DNA of 64,000 bases from Peptococcaceae bacterium CEB3 (GCA_001029295.1 LDXJ01000054.1:51747-115746); one strand, 5' to 3'; numbered from the stretch's first letter, positions 35,238-44,567 are shown. Program-made: numbers and translations. Notes: generated by a model from the letters alone, not told the origin.

Positions 35238-35255
35238 TGCTGAAAGAGCCAAAAA

Positions 35256-35477
35256 TTACTGTGGAGGCTTAACTTTTCCTTTGAGGGCGACAAACGTCGT
35301 CGTAATATACAGGTATTCCACCTTGTCTTCCATAGCCAGTTCCTTGACAGCCAGGTCGACATCCGCTTTGGGTACGCTGATTTTGGCAGCGATCTCCTTG
35401 CTCTTCGCTTTCTCGACTGTGTCCAGGTAGGCCAGAACTTTTTCCTTCACTTCAGGGTTGGCCGGTCCTTTTTCCAT
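35256..35477 (-). CDS. dsrD: DsrD, activator of DsrAB
   Basis: 73 aa, a small winged-helix protein (VKEKVLAYLDTVEKAKSKEI, AVKELAMEDKVEYLYITTTF). DsrD is found only with reductive-type DsrAB and has been shown to stimulate sulfite reduction allosterically. It follows dsrB with a 98-bp gap. Its presence supports a sulfite-reducing rather than sulfur-oxidising direction. Confidence 0.93.
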   Translation of the reverse strand: MEKGPANPEVKEKVLAYLDTVEKAKSKEIAAKISVPKADVDLAVKELAMEDKVEYLYITTTFVALKGKVKPPQ

Positions 35478-35575
35478 AGGGTTTACACCCCTTTCTTTTC
35501 AACATGGGCGCTGGGCCTCGACCCAAGCCCACTGTTCTGTACCGGATCCGGATCCTTATCCTCACAAGAGCTATC

Positions 35576-36634
35576 CTAATATTTGAAAGCAGCCGTCGTG
35601 CGGAACGTCTCTCTGGAGAAGATGAAGTCGTCAATGTGTTTGTCAGTGAACGGAATTTCCGTCAAGCTGAAGAATCTCTCCCAACCGATGCGCTCAATCC
35701 ATTCGCCGACCCGTTCGCCTTTACGCGCGTTGTTCAGCCAGGTTTCGACGATATGGCGAACCGCGGCCGTAACTTCCGGCCAGCGGGGCGGATTGTTGGG
35801 CAGGAAGGGAATAACCAGGCGTGAAAAGCTGGGGGCCGTGCGGGCGTTGGAAACCTTCCCGCCAACCAGAATAGCGATACCGTCATTCTTGGCATCGAGG
35901 ATCTCCATAGCGGGAGACATCGTATAGCAGTTGCCGCAATACATACATCTCTCTTCGTTGACCACGACGCTCTTATTTTTCGGATCCGGACGAATAGCGC
36001 CCGTCGGGCAGGCAGCGACCAAGGTCGGAATTTCCGTGCCTTTCCGGATCTTTTCGTGGTCTACCCGAGGAGGAGTACGGTGTACACCCAGAATGGCCAC
36101 GTCACTGCAGTGAACGGCACCGCACATGTTGAGGCAGCAGGCCATGGCGACTTTCAATTTCGCCGGCAGGTCCGTCCGCCCAAAATATTCATAGAGGTCA
36201 TCCATAACCGCCTTGACGATTCCCGAAGCGTCGGTGGCGGGTGTATGACAATGGACCCACCCTTGCGTATGGACAATATTGCTCAGGGCGTTCCCCACGC
36301 CGCCGATCGGGTATCCTTTCGCTTCCAATTCCTTGATTAGCGGCTCGACTTTGCCTTCATCACTGACCAGGAACTCGACATTGTTGCGGCTGGTAAAGCG
36401 CAGATAACCATCACAGTAACTGTCTGCCAGAGCGCAGATATCCCGGATATAGTCAATACTGACCAAACGGGGCGAACCTACCCGCACGCTGTACAGGGTA
36501 TCTCCCTTTTCACTGACATGTTTCAAAACTCCGGCACGGGGAATTTCGTGGTATTTCCATTGACCGTAATTTTCCGTAATAATCGGCGGCAACAATTTTT
36601 TATAGTCGGGCGGCCCACCATCAATTTTTGACAT
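35576..36634 (-). CDS. dsrB: Dissimilatory sulfite reductase beta subunit
   Basis: 352 aa. Siroheme/4Fe-4S-binding cysteines in [11 protein letters not shown] (166-176) and a ferredoxin insert with C209, C230, C233 and C236 (CMYCGNC) are present. DsrB holds the catalytic siroheme, which reduces sulfite to the DsrC-bound sulfur level. Sequence blocks [14 protein letters not shown] and [20 protein letters not shown] are typical. 31 bp after dsrA. Confidence 0.97.
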   Translation of the reverse strand: MSKIDGGPPDYKKLLPPIITENYGQWKYHEIPRAGVLKHVSEKGDTLYSVRVGSPRLVSIDYIRDICALADSYCDGYLRFTSRNNVEFLVSDEGKVEPLIKELEAKGYPIGGVGNALSNIVHTQGWVHCHTPATDASGIVKAVMDDLYEYFGRTDLPAKLKVAMACCLNMCGAVHCSDVAILGVHRTPPRVDHEKIRKGTEIPTLVAACPTGAIRPDPKNKSVVVNEERCMYCGNCYTMSPAMEILDAKNDGIAILVGGKVSNARTAPSFSRLVIPFLPNNPPRWPEVTAAVRHIVETWLNNARKGERVGEWIERIGWERFFSLTEIPFTDKHIDDFIFSRETFRTTAAFKY

Positions 36635-36665
36635 AGTCCTTCACCTCACCTTTTCTTTGTTGAAA

Positions 36666-37853
36666 CTATTTAACGATTTCGTCTTGCGGCCAAAATACAT
36701 ATGGGTTGGCACGAGGCCTGAACACCATCTGCGGCACCGGCGGCAACCCTACCTCACGCAGGAACTTAGTCATGCCCATGCGGTAAATCAGTTCGCCCAG
36801 CCGCTCACGGGTTTTGCCGTTCTCATCCCACCAATCCCATATCTTGGCAACCATCTCTTTCAACTCGGTATAAGGTGGCTCCATTTTCATGAAAGGAACG
36901 ATGACCCAAGAGAGGAAGGCGGACTGGACGATGGTGGATTTCCCACCCAAAAGAATAGTCGCCCCTTTTTCTTTGCCGGGCCGGACCGCTTTGGGCATGA
37001 CATTGATGCAGTGCATGCAGCGCGAGCAATCCTCGGCGATGACGTGGAGCTCTTTCTTCTCGTGGTCATATTTCAAAGCGCGGGTCGGACATTTGTCACA
37101 GACCATTCCCTGGATATCCAGGCCGCTCTCCGCATAGGCCTTGACCTGATCCTGATCGATTCGGATCGAATCCCGCCAGGTCCCGATGATAGAGCAGTCC
37201 GCTCGGGCGATGGCGGCCACACAGTCGTTGGCACAACCGGACATTTTGAACTTGAATTTATAAGGCCACATCGGCCGGTGCAGTTCGTCCTGGTAGGAAC
37301 TCGTCAAGTCATAGCACACGTCGAGCGTATCATAGCAAGCCGACTCACAACGGGCCGGCCCGACGCAGCAACTCGGGGAACGCAAGCAGGACCCGGATCC
37401 GCCCAAATCAAACCCGGCGTCACTCAGTTCGTCATAGGTCGTCTGCAGTTCTTCCGTCTTCATGCCGAGGAAAATAAGGTCCCCTGTCGAACCGTGGACA
37501 TTGGTCAACCCGCTGCCATGCTTCTCCCAAATATCACAAAGGGTACGCAGGGTTTCCGTCTTGTAAAACCAGGCACTGGGCGCGTTGACCCGCATGGTGT
37601 GAAACTCGGCCACGTGAGGATACTCTTCCGGAAGATCCGTATAACGGCCGATAACTCCGCCGCCGTACCCTCTGACACCCACGATGCCGCCATGTTTCCA
37701 GTGACCCCTCTTGTCATCATAAGAGCGCTCCAGAAGATTCAGCAAGTCTTTCGCCGACTCATTCCGGACAGCCGCCTTCTTTATTTCTGTCACGAAACTG
37801 GGCCACGGCCCATGTTCCAGCTCGTCCAGTTTTGGTGTCTTTTTATCCGGCAT
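36666..37853 (-). CDS. dsrA: Dissimilatory sulfite reductase alpha subunit
   Basis: 395 aa. The paired CX5C (C156-C162, CLRSPSC) and CX3C (C207-C211, CANDC) hold the siroheme-linked 4Fe-4S cluster, and a ferredoxin domain (CDKCPTRAL … [14 protein letters not shown]) is inserted later. [15 protein letters not shown] and [13 protein letters not shown] are family blocks. Partner of DsrB in an alpha2beta2 complex. It follows the ferredoxin gene on the same strand. Confidence 0.97.
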   Translation of the reverse strand: MPDKKTPKLDELEHGPWPSFVTEIKKAAVRNESAKDLLNLLERSYDDKRGHWKHGGIVGVRGYGGGVIGRYTDLPEEYPHVAEFHTMRVNAPSAWFYKTETLRTLCDIWEKHGSGLTNVHGSTGDLIFLGMKTEELQTTYDELSDAGFDLGGSGSCLRSPSCCVGPARCESACYDTLDVCYDLTSSYQDELHRPMWPYKFKFKMSGCANDCVAAIARADCSIIGTWRDSIRIDQDQVKAYAESGLDIQGMVCDKCPTRALKYDHEKKELHVIAEDCSRCMHCINVMPKAVRPGKEKGATILLGGKSTIVQSAFLSWVIVPFMKMEPPYTELKEMVAKIWDWWDENGKTRERLGELIYRMGMTKFLREVGLPPVPQMVFRPRANPYVFWPQDEIVK

Positions 37854-37906
37854 AACACGACCCCCTATTCATTAAAATTACTGGATAGTATAAAACCCGA
37901 CGGTTC

Positions 37907-38095
37907 CTACATTTCTGTGATGGAAACCGCTCCGCTTGGACAAACGGATATACAACTTTCGCAACCCATGCACTCCGTTTCGTCGCCTTCAACGAAAGCC
38001 TTCTCTCCATTGAATCCGAGAATGCGAGCGGGACAACCCTCCGTACAAGAGTTGCACCCTGTGCACACTTCCTCATCAATCGACACGATGTACAT
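37907..38095 (-). CDS. 2x[4Fe-4S] ferredoxin heading the dsr cluster
   Basis: 62 aa with two CxxCxxCxxxC sets: CTGCNSCTEGC and CMGCESCISVC. GGGAGG lies upstream of the ATG. As the first gene after the promoter it probably supplies low-potential electrons to DsrAB (inference from position). Confidence 0.93.
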   Translation of the reverse strand: MYIVSIDEEVCTGCNSCTEGCPARILGFNGEKAFVEGDETECMGCESCISVCPSGAVSITEM

Positions 38096-38210
38096 TTCCC
38101 TTACCTCCCATCTGGCTCCGATTCGATTCAGAGGCTTACAGAAACTTTGCTTGCTCTTGTGCTAATAAGCACTTTGTTACCTCTATTAAACCTCCTCCCA
38201 GCCTTGCTGT

Positions 38211-38239
38211 AAAATAAATAGTTTTGATTTCTATAACAA
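38211..38239 (-). promoter_or_regulatory. Putative dsr operon promoter
   Basis: Minus-strand TTGTTA (38234-38239), 17-bp spacer, TATTTT (38211-38216), giving a leader of about 110 nt before the ferredoxin gene. Confidence 0.5.
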
Positions 38240-38333
38240 GATATTCTGATTGTGCCTGTACACACGTGTGCAAGCGGACAAGAGCAAGCGTGTGGACTGC
38301 GAATTTTCATGGTTTTGAAAACTCCGGACACTT

Positions 38334-38349
38334 GGTGAATCGGTTCACA
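38334..38349. promoter_or_regulatory. Crp/Fnr-type operator candidate
   Basis: GGTGA-N6-TCACA matches nine of ten bases of the TGTGA-N6-TCACA Crp consensus. It lies about 95 bp upstream of the dsr -35 and about 300 bp ahead of the plus-strand small ORF, so either direction could be controlled. Confidence 0.4.
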
Positions 38350-38652
38350 ACGACAGGTATTCTACACCTCCACCCACTTATTATTATACTTATCATAAAC
38401 TGTCGCCCTACCTTAAAGACTAAGCCAGTTTTTAAGCCATGTCAAATTCTGTTTTCTGATTGCGGCAATAACAAAATACTATCATGTACCATTTGGTTCA
38501 AACCTATGTCATCGGTTGGCAGACGACCACTGACCCGCGAATCTCCGTCCAGCGAATGTCGGTCGGTCAGCCATCACCCTCCGCACCATCCGATAAATCT
38601 CCCATTCTTCGGACAAACTAGGATAGGTAAATCCTGAAAGGAGGGTTCAATT

Positions 38653-38793
38653 TTGGCTAAGAAAAAAATGCCCGGACGCCCGGCCAATCCCGACCCCAGG
38701 CCGACTCCCCACAATCCGGCCGACAGCGCCAGCATGGATTCCCGTGACAGTCACGGGCTGAGCAAGGACGAAGCCTTGCAGGGGAAAAAATAG
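38653..38793 (+). CDS. 46-aa small basic protein, unknown
   Basis: TTG start at 38653 with AGGAGGG 7 nt upstream, ending in TAG at 38791-38793. The product is Lys/Pro/Asp-rich (AKKKMPGRPANPDPRPTPHN at the start, GLSKDEALQGKK at the end) and looks disordered. No family recognised. The strong ribosome-binding site and position divergent from the dsr cluster support a real gene. Confidence 0.55.
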   Translation: MAKKKMPGRPANPDPRPTPHNPADSASMDSRDSHGLSKDEALQGKK

Positions 38794-38888
38794 TTCCTTC
38801 CGGGAACAACAGTTCTTCACGGAACAAATAGATCTTGCCAGACAAGCATGGTTTCCCGTACGGCCGGAGAAAATTTCGCAAAATAGAT

Positions 38889-38935
38889 CCCAGACCGACA
38901 CAAAACGTCGGTCTTAAACGTCTATATTAATAGAC
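38889..38935 (+). other. Two adjacent hairpins between small ORFs
   Basis: AGACCGAC/GTCGGTCT with a 7-nt loop is followed directly by CGTCTA/TAGACG. Neither is followed by a T-run. They may separate expression of the 46-aa and 44-aa ORFs. Confidence 0.5.
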
Positions 38936-39060
38936 GAACGTTTCCGATGGTCTTTGTATTATTAGCTAACAATGGAGCCGCTCATGCGGTTTCCTTTCAG
39001 ATTTTCCTTTCAGAGTTACATGTGCATATTGCGGAACACCTAAAGACAGGAGGGTAGCAA

Positions 39061-39195
39061 ATGGGTAATTTTGACTTTCTCGTCACCGCCATCACTTTTT
39101 CCATTTTGGGCTATGGCCTTTGTTATCTCGCCTTCAAGGGCAATGCCGGACACGAAGATGAGACAGCTCAGCGAAAGGAGCTAAACTCTCCCTGA
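39061..39195 (+). CDS. 44-aa single-pass membrane protein, unknown
   Basis: ATG with AGGAGGG 6 nt upstream; TGA at 39193-39195. One hydrophobic segment (FLVTAITFSILGYGLCYLAF, 6-25) is followed by a charged cytoplasmic tail (GHEDETAQRKELNSP). No family recognised; small accessory subunits of transporters or respiratory enzymes look like this. The next 150 bp hold only a terminator (39343-39379). Confidence 0.6.
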   Translation: MGNFDFLVTAITFSILGYGLCYLAFKGNAGHEDETAQRKELNSP

Positions 39196-39342
39196 AAGGA
39201 ACCTCTCCGAGCCCCGCCCCACGAAGAAACTCCCGCCACAGGCCAGATTCCCAGAAAACCCCCGAAATAACGAAATCACATTCTCGGAAAGCTGCCGCAT
39301 AAGCCTCTCACCCTATGCACCTCCCCCTTGATGGACATCGCC

Positions 39343-39379
39343 TGTACACTCGTGACTCAGTCATGAGTGTACACTTTTG
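39343..39379 (+). terminator. Terminator-like hairpin
   Basis: TGTACACTCGTGA (39343-39355)/TCATGAGTGTACA (39361-39373), 13 bp with one G-U and a 5-nt loop, followed by CTTTTGC. The T-run is short. Confidence 0.55.
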
Positions 39380-39436
39380 CATATGACCGCGAAGAACTCC
39401 TCCTCACCGGACCGGGTAAACCCCTTCTTTGCGCGA

Positions 39437-39694
39437 CTAGCCACTCAAACTTCTTTGCACTTCGGCGTAAGCGATCTCCGCCTCGTCCTCTTCTGTAAAC
39501 CAAAGACACCCCTCTTCCGAAGACTGACTATTATAGGTATGGATCAAACCGCCGGCCAAAATTTCCCGTCCCCAGGCCACAAAAAATTGGGCCGGTGAAT
39601 TGACGCGATTCACTCCCGTGCCGAAATAAACTGAAATGCCATGAATTTGGGCCTTCTCCAGAATATGGGCTTTAGTGGTTCCGCAGGGGTTCAA
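39437..39694 (-). CDS. Small hypothetical protein
   Basis: 85 aa from a TTG at 39694 with AAAGAGG 9 nt upstream; an ATG at 39769 has no ribosome-binding site. It contains CGTTKAHILEKAQIHGISVY and FGTGVNRVNSPAQFFVAWGR followed by EILAGGLIHTY, which looks like a folded alpha/beta domain. The C-terminus is acidic. Family not recognised. Transcribed toward the dsr-divergent region. Confidence 0.5.
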   Translation of the reverse strand: MNPCGTTKAHILEKAQIHGISVYFGTGVNRVNSPAQFFVAWGREILAGGLIHTYNSQSSEEGCLWFTEEDEAEIAYAEVQRSLSG

Positions 39695-39861
39695 CTTTAC
39701 ATACCTCTTTTCTCTTGAGACGGCGACAAAACCCGACTGTCCCCCCCATTGTGCCAATGCGGGGAACATCGGAAGAGTATTTCAGAAACATCGGAAGCGT
39801 GCGTTCCCTGCCGCAAAAATGTCCTAAAGGCCGAAAATCGAGCGCGAGCGTCGCCTTCGGG

Positions 39862-40338
39862 TTAGCGCCTAAGTGTGGCCACCAGCCTTTTCGGATTTAA
39901 CAATAAGCCCAGGGCATCCTCGACCCGGTTCACCACCACGTCGGCTGCCATGAGAACGCGAGATGAGCATCCTTCCCCGCCGACGATAACGACGCCTAGG
40001 GCCGCTCGCTTCAGCATATCCTCGTCATTTGACCCGTTCCCCACCGCGACTACCTGGCGTTCACCGAACTGTTCCAGATAGGCGGCTTTTTCGGCCGTGT
40101 GCTCCCTGCTCTGCAGTACTTGGATGGTCACGGGCAATTCCCGGCACTGCTGAGTCACCGTACCGAAAGTGTCCGAAGTCAGGATGTGAACCTCCAAGCC
40201 GTCCTCTTCCACCAGGTGCCGGATTCCTTCCGCAACGGGGCCGAGCATTTGCCCATCGACAGCCAGAGTTCCGTTGTAGTCGAAAACCGCCACCTCTAAG
40301 TTCAAGAGTCCCAATCCGGGAATGTCCAGTTTAATCAT
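39862..40338 (-). CDS. HAD-family hydrolase-like protein
   Basis: 158 aa from the ATG at 40338 (AAAGG upstream). Short HAD core without a cap. Motif I is FDYNGTLAVDG, with Asn where most HAD phosphatases have the second Asp, as in some P-type-ATPase-related small HADs. VGNGSNDEDMLKRAALGVVI is motif IV. The fold is clear. Phosphatase activity is uncertain because the general acid/base Asp is replaced. Confidence 0.8.
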   Translation of the reverse strand: MIKLDIPGLGLLNLEVAVFDYNGTLAVDGQMLGPVAEGIRHLVEEDGLEVHILTSDTFGTVTQQCRELPVTIQVLQSREHTAEKAAYLEQFGERQVVAVGNGSNDEDMLKRAALGVVIVGGEGCSSRVLMAADVVVNRVEDALGLLLNPKRLVATLRR

Positions 40339-40380
40339 ATTTTTCTGCACCTTTCTTACTTTCCTGTCACTTCATCCAAT

Positions 40381-40570
40381 CGTAAGATTCCCACTTCTAC
40401 AAGTGTTCTTCTTCGATGGGGGTAGCCTCCGTCCTTCGCCGCGAAGCCTCCTTTCGAGATAAGCGGCCTTGACGAAACCCTCCACAGGAGGCTTTCGTCA
40501 TCGAAGTCTCACTGTTCAGCTTTCGCTGAACAAGTTCACTGCTCTCGAATTCACTCTGTTATGTAACCTT
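40381..40570 (-). mobile_element. TnpB-tail/right-end-like remnant (IS200/IS605 type)
   Basis: On the minus strand an open tail (ETSMTKASCGGFRQGRLSRK and onward) runs into a TAG inside a CCCAC/GTG-type hairpin (40389-40405). The same arrangement occurs at 48923-49320. A GTTCAGC/GCTGAAC hairpin lies at the other side (40515-40530). No transposase gene is left. This fits the 3' end of a tnpB gene with its right end and omega-RNA scaffold, but the identification is from memory of such ends and is tentative. The rest of 40351-40658 has nothing else. Confidence 0.45.
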
Positions 40571-40658
40571 CACTAGTAGGTAACCTTCTTGGGGTCTGTT
40601 CGCACGGCTTTTTCTGCTTGTGCAGTTTCTTTAATTCCCCGTCAGCGCTTTCGCCAGG

Positions 40659-41642
40659 TTATCGGTTTGAACTCCGGCTTTCACTGACTTCGGGCATCCC
40701 CAGGGTTGCCGCCCCGATGACACCGGCCAAATCCCCCAACTGAGCGGGCACTATTTTCACCCGGTTCGCGACATAAGCCATGGCACGTGTCCGGACAATT
40801 TCCCGGGCCGGAGCCAAAAGGGGCTCGCCGGCCAAGGCCATTCCTCCGCCGATGACCACACACTCCGGCTCAAAGAGGTTAATGAGGGTCACGAGTCCGA
40901 CCCCCAGGAAACGGCCGGCCTCCGCCAGAACCTCCCGGGCGATGCGGTCGCCGGCAGCGGCAGCCTCACTCACCGCCCGGCCGCTCAAAGGCTCCCGCAA
41001 GAGCGTAGGCTCGCCGGCCGCCAAGGCGTGCCTCAGAGCCTGTTCAGCCTGACGTACCACAGCCCCAGCCGAGGCCACGGTTTCCAAGCAACCGGTACCG
41101 CCGCAGGCACAGCGTTCACCTCCGAAAGGAACGACGACGATGTGCCCCGCTTCCCCCGCCCCGCCGCTGGCACCGCGGAGTAATTTTCCCTCTATAAAAA
41201 TGCCGGCGCCGACACCGGTCCCGAGAGCCAAGCAAATGGCGTTCCGGCTGGACGCCGCCGCGCCATAACGTTTCTCCGCCAGTGCGACACAGCGGACATC
41301 ATTTTCCAAATAAACCGGCAGGCCAAGGTCCCCAATCTTAAGGGAATGAATGACATCGACATTATACCAGCCAAGATTGACACATTCCCTGGCTATGCCA
41401 TGCTCCGCGTCAAGGACCGCCGGCAGCCCGATCCCCACGCTGCCAATCCGGGGGTCCGCTGTTGTCCATTCCCTGATCTGCGCAGCCAATTCCCCAAGGA
41501 TGCCGTCCGCTCCTCGTTCCGGCCGGGTCTTTTCCTTCCTTTGCTGCAATAGGTTTCCGTCCTGATCCACCACCGCATAAACGCTGTTTGTGCCGCCGAC
41601 GTCGATGCCGATATAGTGTTGTTGAGAGTTCTCTTCGCCCAT
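40659..41642 (-). CDS. ROK-family sugar kinase
   Basis: 327 aa. An N-terminal ATP-binding motif (YIGIDVGGTNSVYAVVDQDG), ROK signature region (LALGTGVGAGIFIEGKLLRG and GEAGHIVV) and the zinc-binding CACGGTGCLE are present, as in glucokinase-type ROK proteins rather than repressors (no HTH). It phosphorylates a hexose, probably glucose or one imported by the neighbouring ABC transporter. Base composition is GC-rich, unlike the three transporter genes next to it. Confidence 0.88.
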   Translation of the reverse strand: MGEENSQQHYIGIDVGGTNSVYAVVDQDGNLLQQRKEKTRPERGADGILGELAAQIREWTTADPRIGSVGIGLPAVLDAEHGIARECVNLGWYNVDVIHSLKIGDLGLPVYLENDVRCVALAEKRYGAAASSRNAICLALGTGVGAGIFIEGKLLRGASGGAGEAGHIVVVPFGGERCACGGTGCLETVASAGAVVRQAEQALRHALAAGEPTLLREPLSGRAVSEAAAAGDRIAREVLAEAGRFLGVGLVTLINLFEPECVVIGGGMALAGEPLLAPAREIVRTRAMAYVANRVKIVPAQLGDLAGVIGAATLGMPEVSESRSSNR

Positions 41643-41698
41643 GTTTCCTCTTGTTCTCCTAAATCAGAAATAGGGAAATCCGAGACCGCGCCACTTTA

Positions 41699-41840
41699 CC
41701 CCAATGATACCACACTTGCTCAATCGTCACAACCGCTCCAGTAAACCCTGTAAACCCTGACAGAGAACCGACCGGGAGGTCCATGTGGTCGCCGGCAATG
41801 ACGAAGACCACCCCCACTGCCAAAATGGTGGCAATGGAAT
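41699..41840 (-). pseudogene. Fragment of XylH-like sugar permease
   Basis: The minus strand reads TILAVGVVFVIAGDHMDLPV followed by GSLSGFTG and a WYHWG end, corresponding to the conserved AGHIDLSVGS region of sugar ABC permeases (compare AGMTLVIIIRHIDLSVGF in the intact gene next to it). It has no start and is GC-rich, unlike that gene. Confidence 0.65.
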
Positions 41841-41854
41841 TATGTTGTTAGCTT

Positions 41855-43027
41855 TTAGCTATTTAAACGTGACTTACGGGTCATGATGTCGAATACAACA
41901 GCTAAAACTAGTATTAGACCTTGTATCATATATTGAACAGAACTTCCAAGTCCCATTAAATCCATACCGTTGGTTAGCGATGCCATAACTAAAGCGCCTA
42001 TTAATGATCCCGTAACCGTACCAACTCCACCACTGGCAGAGCATCCGCCGATAAATGCGCCGGCAATTGCCAAGAGCTCAAAACCTGTACCACCTGTTGG
42101 TGAAGCACTTTGCATTCTTGAAGCAAACAGTATTCCCGCAAGAGCTGTTAGAACTTCCATAATAACAAATACGTATATTGTAACTTTTACAACACTAATT
42201 CCGGAAAGCTCGGCCGCTTCGGGATTACCGCCAATGCCATAAATATGACGCCCTAACGCAGTTTTATTCAACACAGTCGAAAAAACGAAAATAACAGCAA
42301 CAACAATAACAAGAGTCCAGGAAATACCGCTATTTACTGCTAAAACAAGTATTAGTGCTGTAATCATCGCCGAGACAAAGACAAGTTTAGCGAAAAAGAA
42401 CGCTATTGGCGAAACCTCAAAATTATACTGTTTCTTGATGTTGCGCTCTTTAATCTGAAAATAAATAAACAATAATATACCAATTAAACCAATCATAAGA
42501 GTTGACGTAGTTAGCCCAGCTATTCTGCCGAAACTCGGTATAAATCCATTGCCTATTTCGTTGAAAAAGTGATCAGTGATATTAATTGTGCCGCCTGCTT
42601 GGGTAGCAAATAAGAGCAAACCGTGGAAAGATATCATCCCAGCGAGAGTCACAACGAACGAGGGAATACCCACTTTAGCAACCAGGAAACCGAAGATCAA
42701 ACCAATGACCCCGCCAAAAGCCAATATGATAATTATTGCGGGAATAGCCGGGATATTATAATTCGTCATTAGAATTGCGACAACGGCTCCCAAAAAACCG
42801 GAAAGAAAGCCAACAGATAAGTCGATATGGCGAATAATGATTACAAGGGTCATGCCTGCGGCAAGAACTGCTATATAGCCTGTTTGATTTATCAAATTTG
42901 AAATATTATTGGGAGAAATGAACGTTCCACCTGTTAGTGATGTAAATAGGATAAATATTACAGCTAGAGCGATGAACATACCATAATCGCGTATGTTTCT
43001 TCTGAAAAACTTACTTGACTTATTCAT
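41855..43027 (-). CDS. Multiple-sugar ABC transporter permease (GguB/XylH type)
   Basis: 390 aa from the ATG at 43027 (GGAGG 5 nt upstream), about ten membrane helices. GMTLVIIIRHIDLSVGFLSG and TGGTGFELLAIAGAFIGGCS are conserved permease blocks of the ribose/xylose/multiple-monosaccharide group. It follows the ATPase gene after 13 bp. Clearly more AT-rich than its surroundings, which suggests acquisition together with the next two genes. Confidence 0.9.
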   Translation of the reverse strand: MNKSSKFFRRNIRDYGMFIALAVIFILFTSLTGGTFISPNNISNLINQTGYIAVLAAGMTLVIIIRHIDLSVGFLSGFLGAVVAILMTNYNIPAIPAIIIILAFGGVIGLIFGFLVAKVGIPSFVVTLAGMISFHGLLLFATQAGGTINITDHFFNEIGNGFIPSFGRIAGLTTSTLMIGLIGILLFIYFQIKERNIKKQYNFEVSPIAFFFAKLVFVSAMITALILVLAVNSGISWTLVIVVAVIFVFSTVLNKTALGRHIYGIGGNPEAAELSGISVVKVTIYVFVIMEVLTALAGILFASRMQSASPTGGTGFELLAIAGAFIGGCSASGGVGTVTGSLIGALVMASLTNGMDLMGLGSSVQYMIQGLILVLAVVFDIMTRKSRLNS

Positions 43028-43040
43028 AATATCCTCCATA

Positions 43041-44567
43041 TCAGGCCGTAGCCATTTCCATGATTTTTTCCTCTGTTGCATCTTTAGCGTCTAGAATGCC
43101 GGTTATAGTACCATCAGCCATAACAAATATCCTGTCGCTCATGCCCAATATCTCCGGCAACTCCGAGGAGATCATTATGATGCTTACGCCTCGTTTAACA
43201 AGTTCATTCATAACTGTGTATATCTCAAACTTCGCTCCAACGTCAATTCCACGTGTCGGCTCGTCTAAAATCAACAACTTTGGTGCCGAAAAGAGCCATT
43301 TTGCCAATGAGACTTTCTGCTGATTTCCACCGGACAATGTTCCAACACTTTGCTCGATAGAGTGAGCTTTGATTCCAACTTCCTTGAAGAACTTCTTGGC
43401 AAGATTTACTTCTTCGTGTTGATTAATAAAGAAGCCTTTCAGCAACCGTTTTAGATTTGCGAGTGTAGTGTTAAATTTAATATCTTGAATTAATACAAGA
43501 CCATTACCTTTTCTATCTTCAGTGACATATGCTATCTTTTCTTCAATGGCTTTCTTAGGAGAGTTAAGAAATTTTTTAGCTCCGTTAACGTATAATGCAC
43601 CTTGTATATCATAATGCTTTGTATTGCCAAAAATGCTGAGAGCCATTTCTGTACGTCCTGCACCCATCAGTCCTGCAATTCCAACAATCTCCCCCTGCCG
43701 GACATAAAAATCAATATTGTGGAGAATTTTACGCCCTTTGCTCGGATCAAAAGCGGTCCAATTCTTCAATTCGAAACATACATCTCCAACCTTAATGTCT
43801 TTCCTTTTTGGATAAATATCTTCGATCTCTCTGCCGACCATATGCTTAATGATTTCGCCTTCTCCAACTTTACGTTCAGTAGCATCAATTGATATAATTG
43901 TCTTTCCATCTCTTAACACTGTTATTGTGTCGGCAATAGAAATAACCTCTCTCAATTTATGAGAAATCATTATGCAGGTTACGCCTTGTTCTTTTAAATC
44001 CCTTAGAATCTGAAACAAATTATCGCAATCAACTTCACTAAGCGCCGCGGTTGGTTCATCCAAAATTAAAATTTTAACTTTTTTGCTTAAAGATTTTCCT
44101 ATTTCAACTAGTTGCTGAACTCCAACACCAACATCCTTTATTTTAGTTTCCGGGTTGATATTGACGCGGATTCTTTTAAGCATTTCTTTTGCTTGCACAA
44201 TTGTTTCGTTCCAATCAATAAACTGGCCTTTTTTGAGTTCGTGTCCAAAAAACACGTTTTCGTAAATCGTTAGCTCTGGTATCAAAGCCAGTTCTTGGTA
44301 TATTATAGCGATTCCCGCTCTTTCACTATCCGAGACGTTATTAAAATGTTGTTCACTAGAATTTAAAATGATTTTTCCGCTAAAAGTACCCGCCGGATAA
44401 ACACCGGAGAGGATCTTCATTAACGTTGATTTTCCTGCGCCATTTTCACCAACTAAACAATGGATTTCTCCGCGTTTAACTTTGAAGTTTACGCCATCGA
44501 GTGCTTTAACACCAGGAAATTCCTTCCCGATATTATCCATTTCCAAAATGTAATCGATATTTCCCAA
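43041..44567 (-). CDS. Multiple-sugar ABC transporter ATP-binding protein (GguA/XylG type)
   Basis: 508 aa with two ABC domains. I start at the TTG at 44567 (AGGAGG 9 nt upstream) because the ATG three codons earlier directly abuts that site. Domain 1: VGENGAGKSTLMKILSG Walker A, ILDEPTAALSEVD Walker B. Domain 2 has a degenerate Walker A (GIAGLMGAGRTEMALS) but an intact LSGGNQQKVSLAKWL signature, usual for sugar importers of this type. Low GC. Confidence 0.93.
   Translation of the reverse strand: MGNIDYILEMDNIGKEFPGVKALDGVNFKVKRGEIHCLVGENGAGKSTLMKILSGVYPAGTFSGKIILNSSEQHFNNVSDSERAGIAIIYQELALIPELTIYENVFFGHELKKGQFIDWNETIVQAKEMLKRIRVNINPETKIKDVGVGVQQLVEIGKSLSKKVKILILDEPTAALSEVDCDNLFQILRDLKEQGVTCIMISHKLREVISIADTITVLRDGKTIISIDATERKVGEGEIIKHMVGREIEDIYPKRKDIKVGDVCFELKNWTAFDPSKGRKILHNIDFYVRQGEIVGIAGLMGAGRTEMALSIFGNTKHYDIQGALYVNGAKKFLNSPKKAIEEKIAYVTEDRKGNGLVLIQDIKFNTTLANLKRLLKGFFINQHEEVNLAKKFFKEVGIKAHSIEQSVGTLSGGNQQKVSLAKWLFSAPKLLILDEPTRGIDVGAKFEIYTVMNELVKRGVSIIMISSELPEILGMSDRIFVMADGTITGILDAKDATEEKIMEMATA

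Larger units (their letters stand above)
38096..38652 (-). promoter_or_regulatory. Divergent regulatory region of dsr cluster and small-ORF operon
   Basis: 557 bp without a credible gene. It holds the dsr promoter (38211-38239), a 10-bp palindrome CACACGTGTG (38261-38270), a Crp/Fnr-like site (38334-38349) and an AT-rich patch near 38385-38480. A 137-codon frame on the plus strand has no ribosome-binding site and low-complexity content, so I do not call it. Confidence 0.6.

Noticed and set aside
36657..38165. 502-codon plus-strand ORF
   Set aside because: Antisense of dsrA and the ferredoxin gene, whose cofactor motifs are complete; long opposite-strand frames are common in this GC-rich DNA.
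38224..38637. 137-codon plus-strand ORF upstream of the small genes
   Set aside because: No ribosome-binding site, odd composition, and it covers the dsr promoter and operator-like sites.
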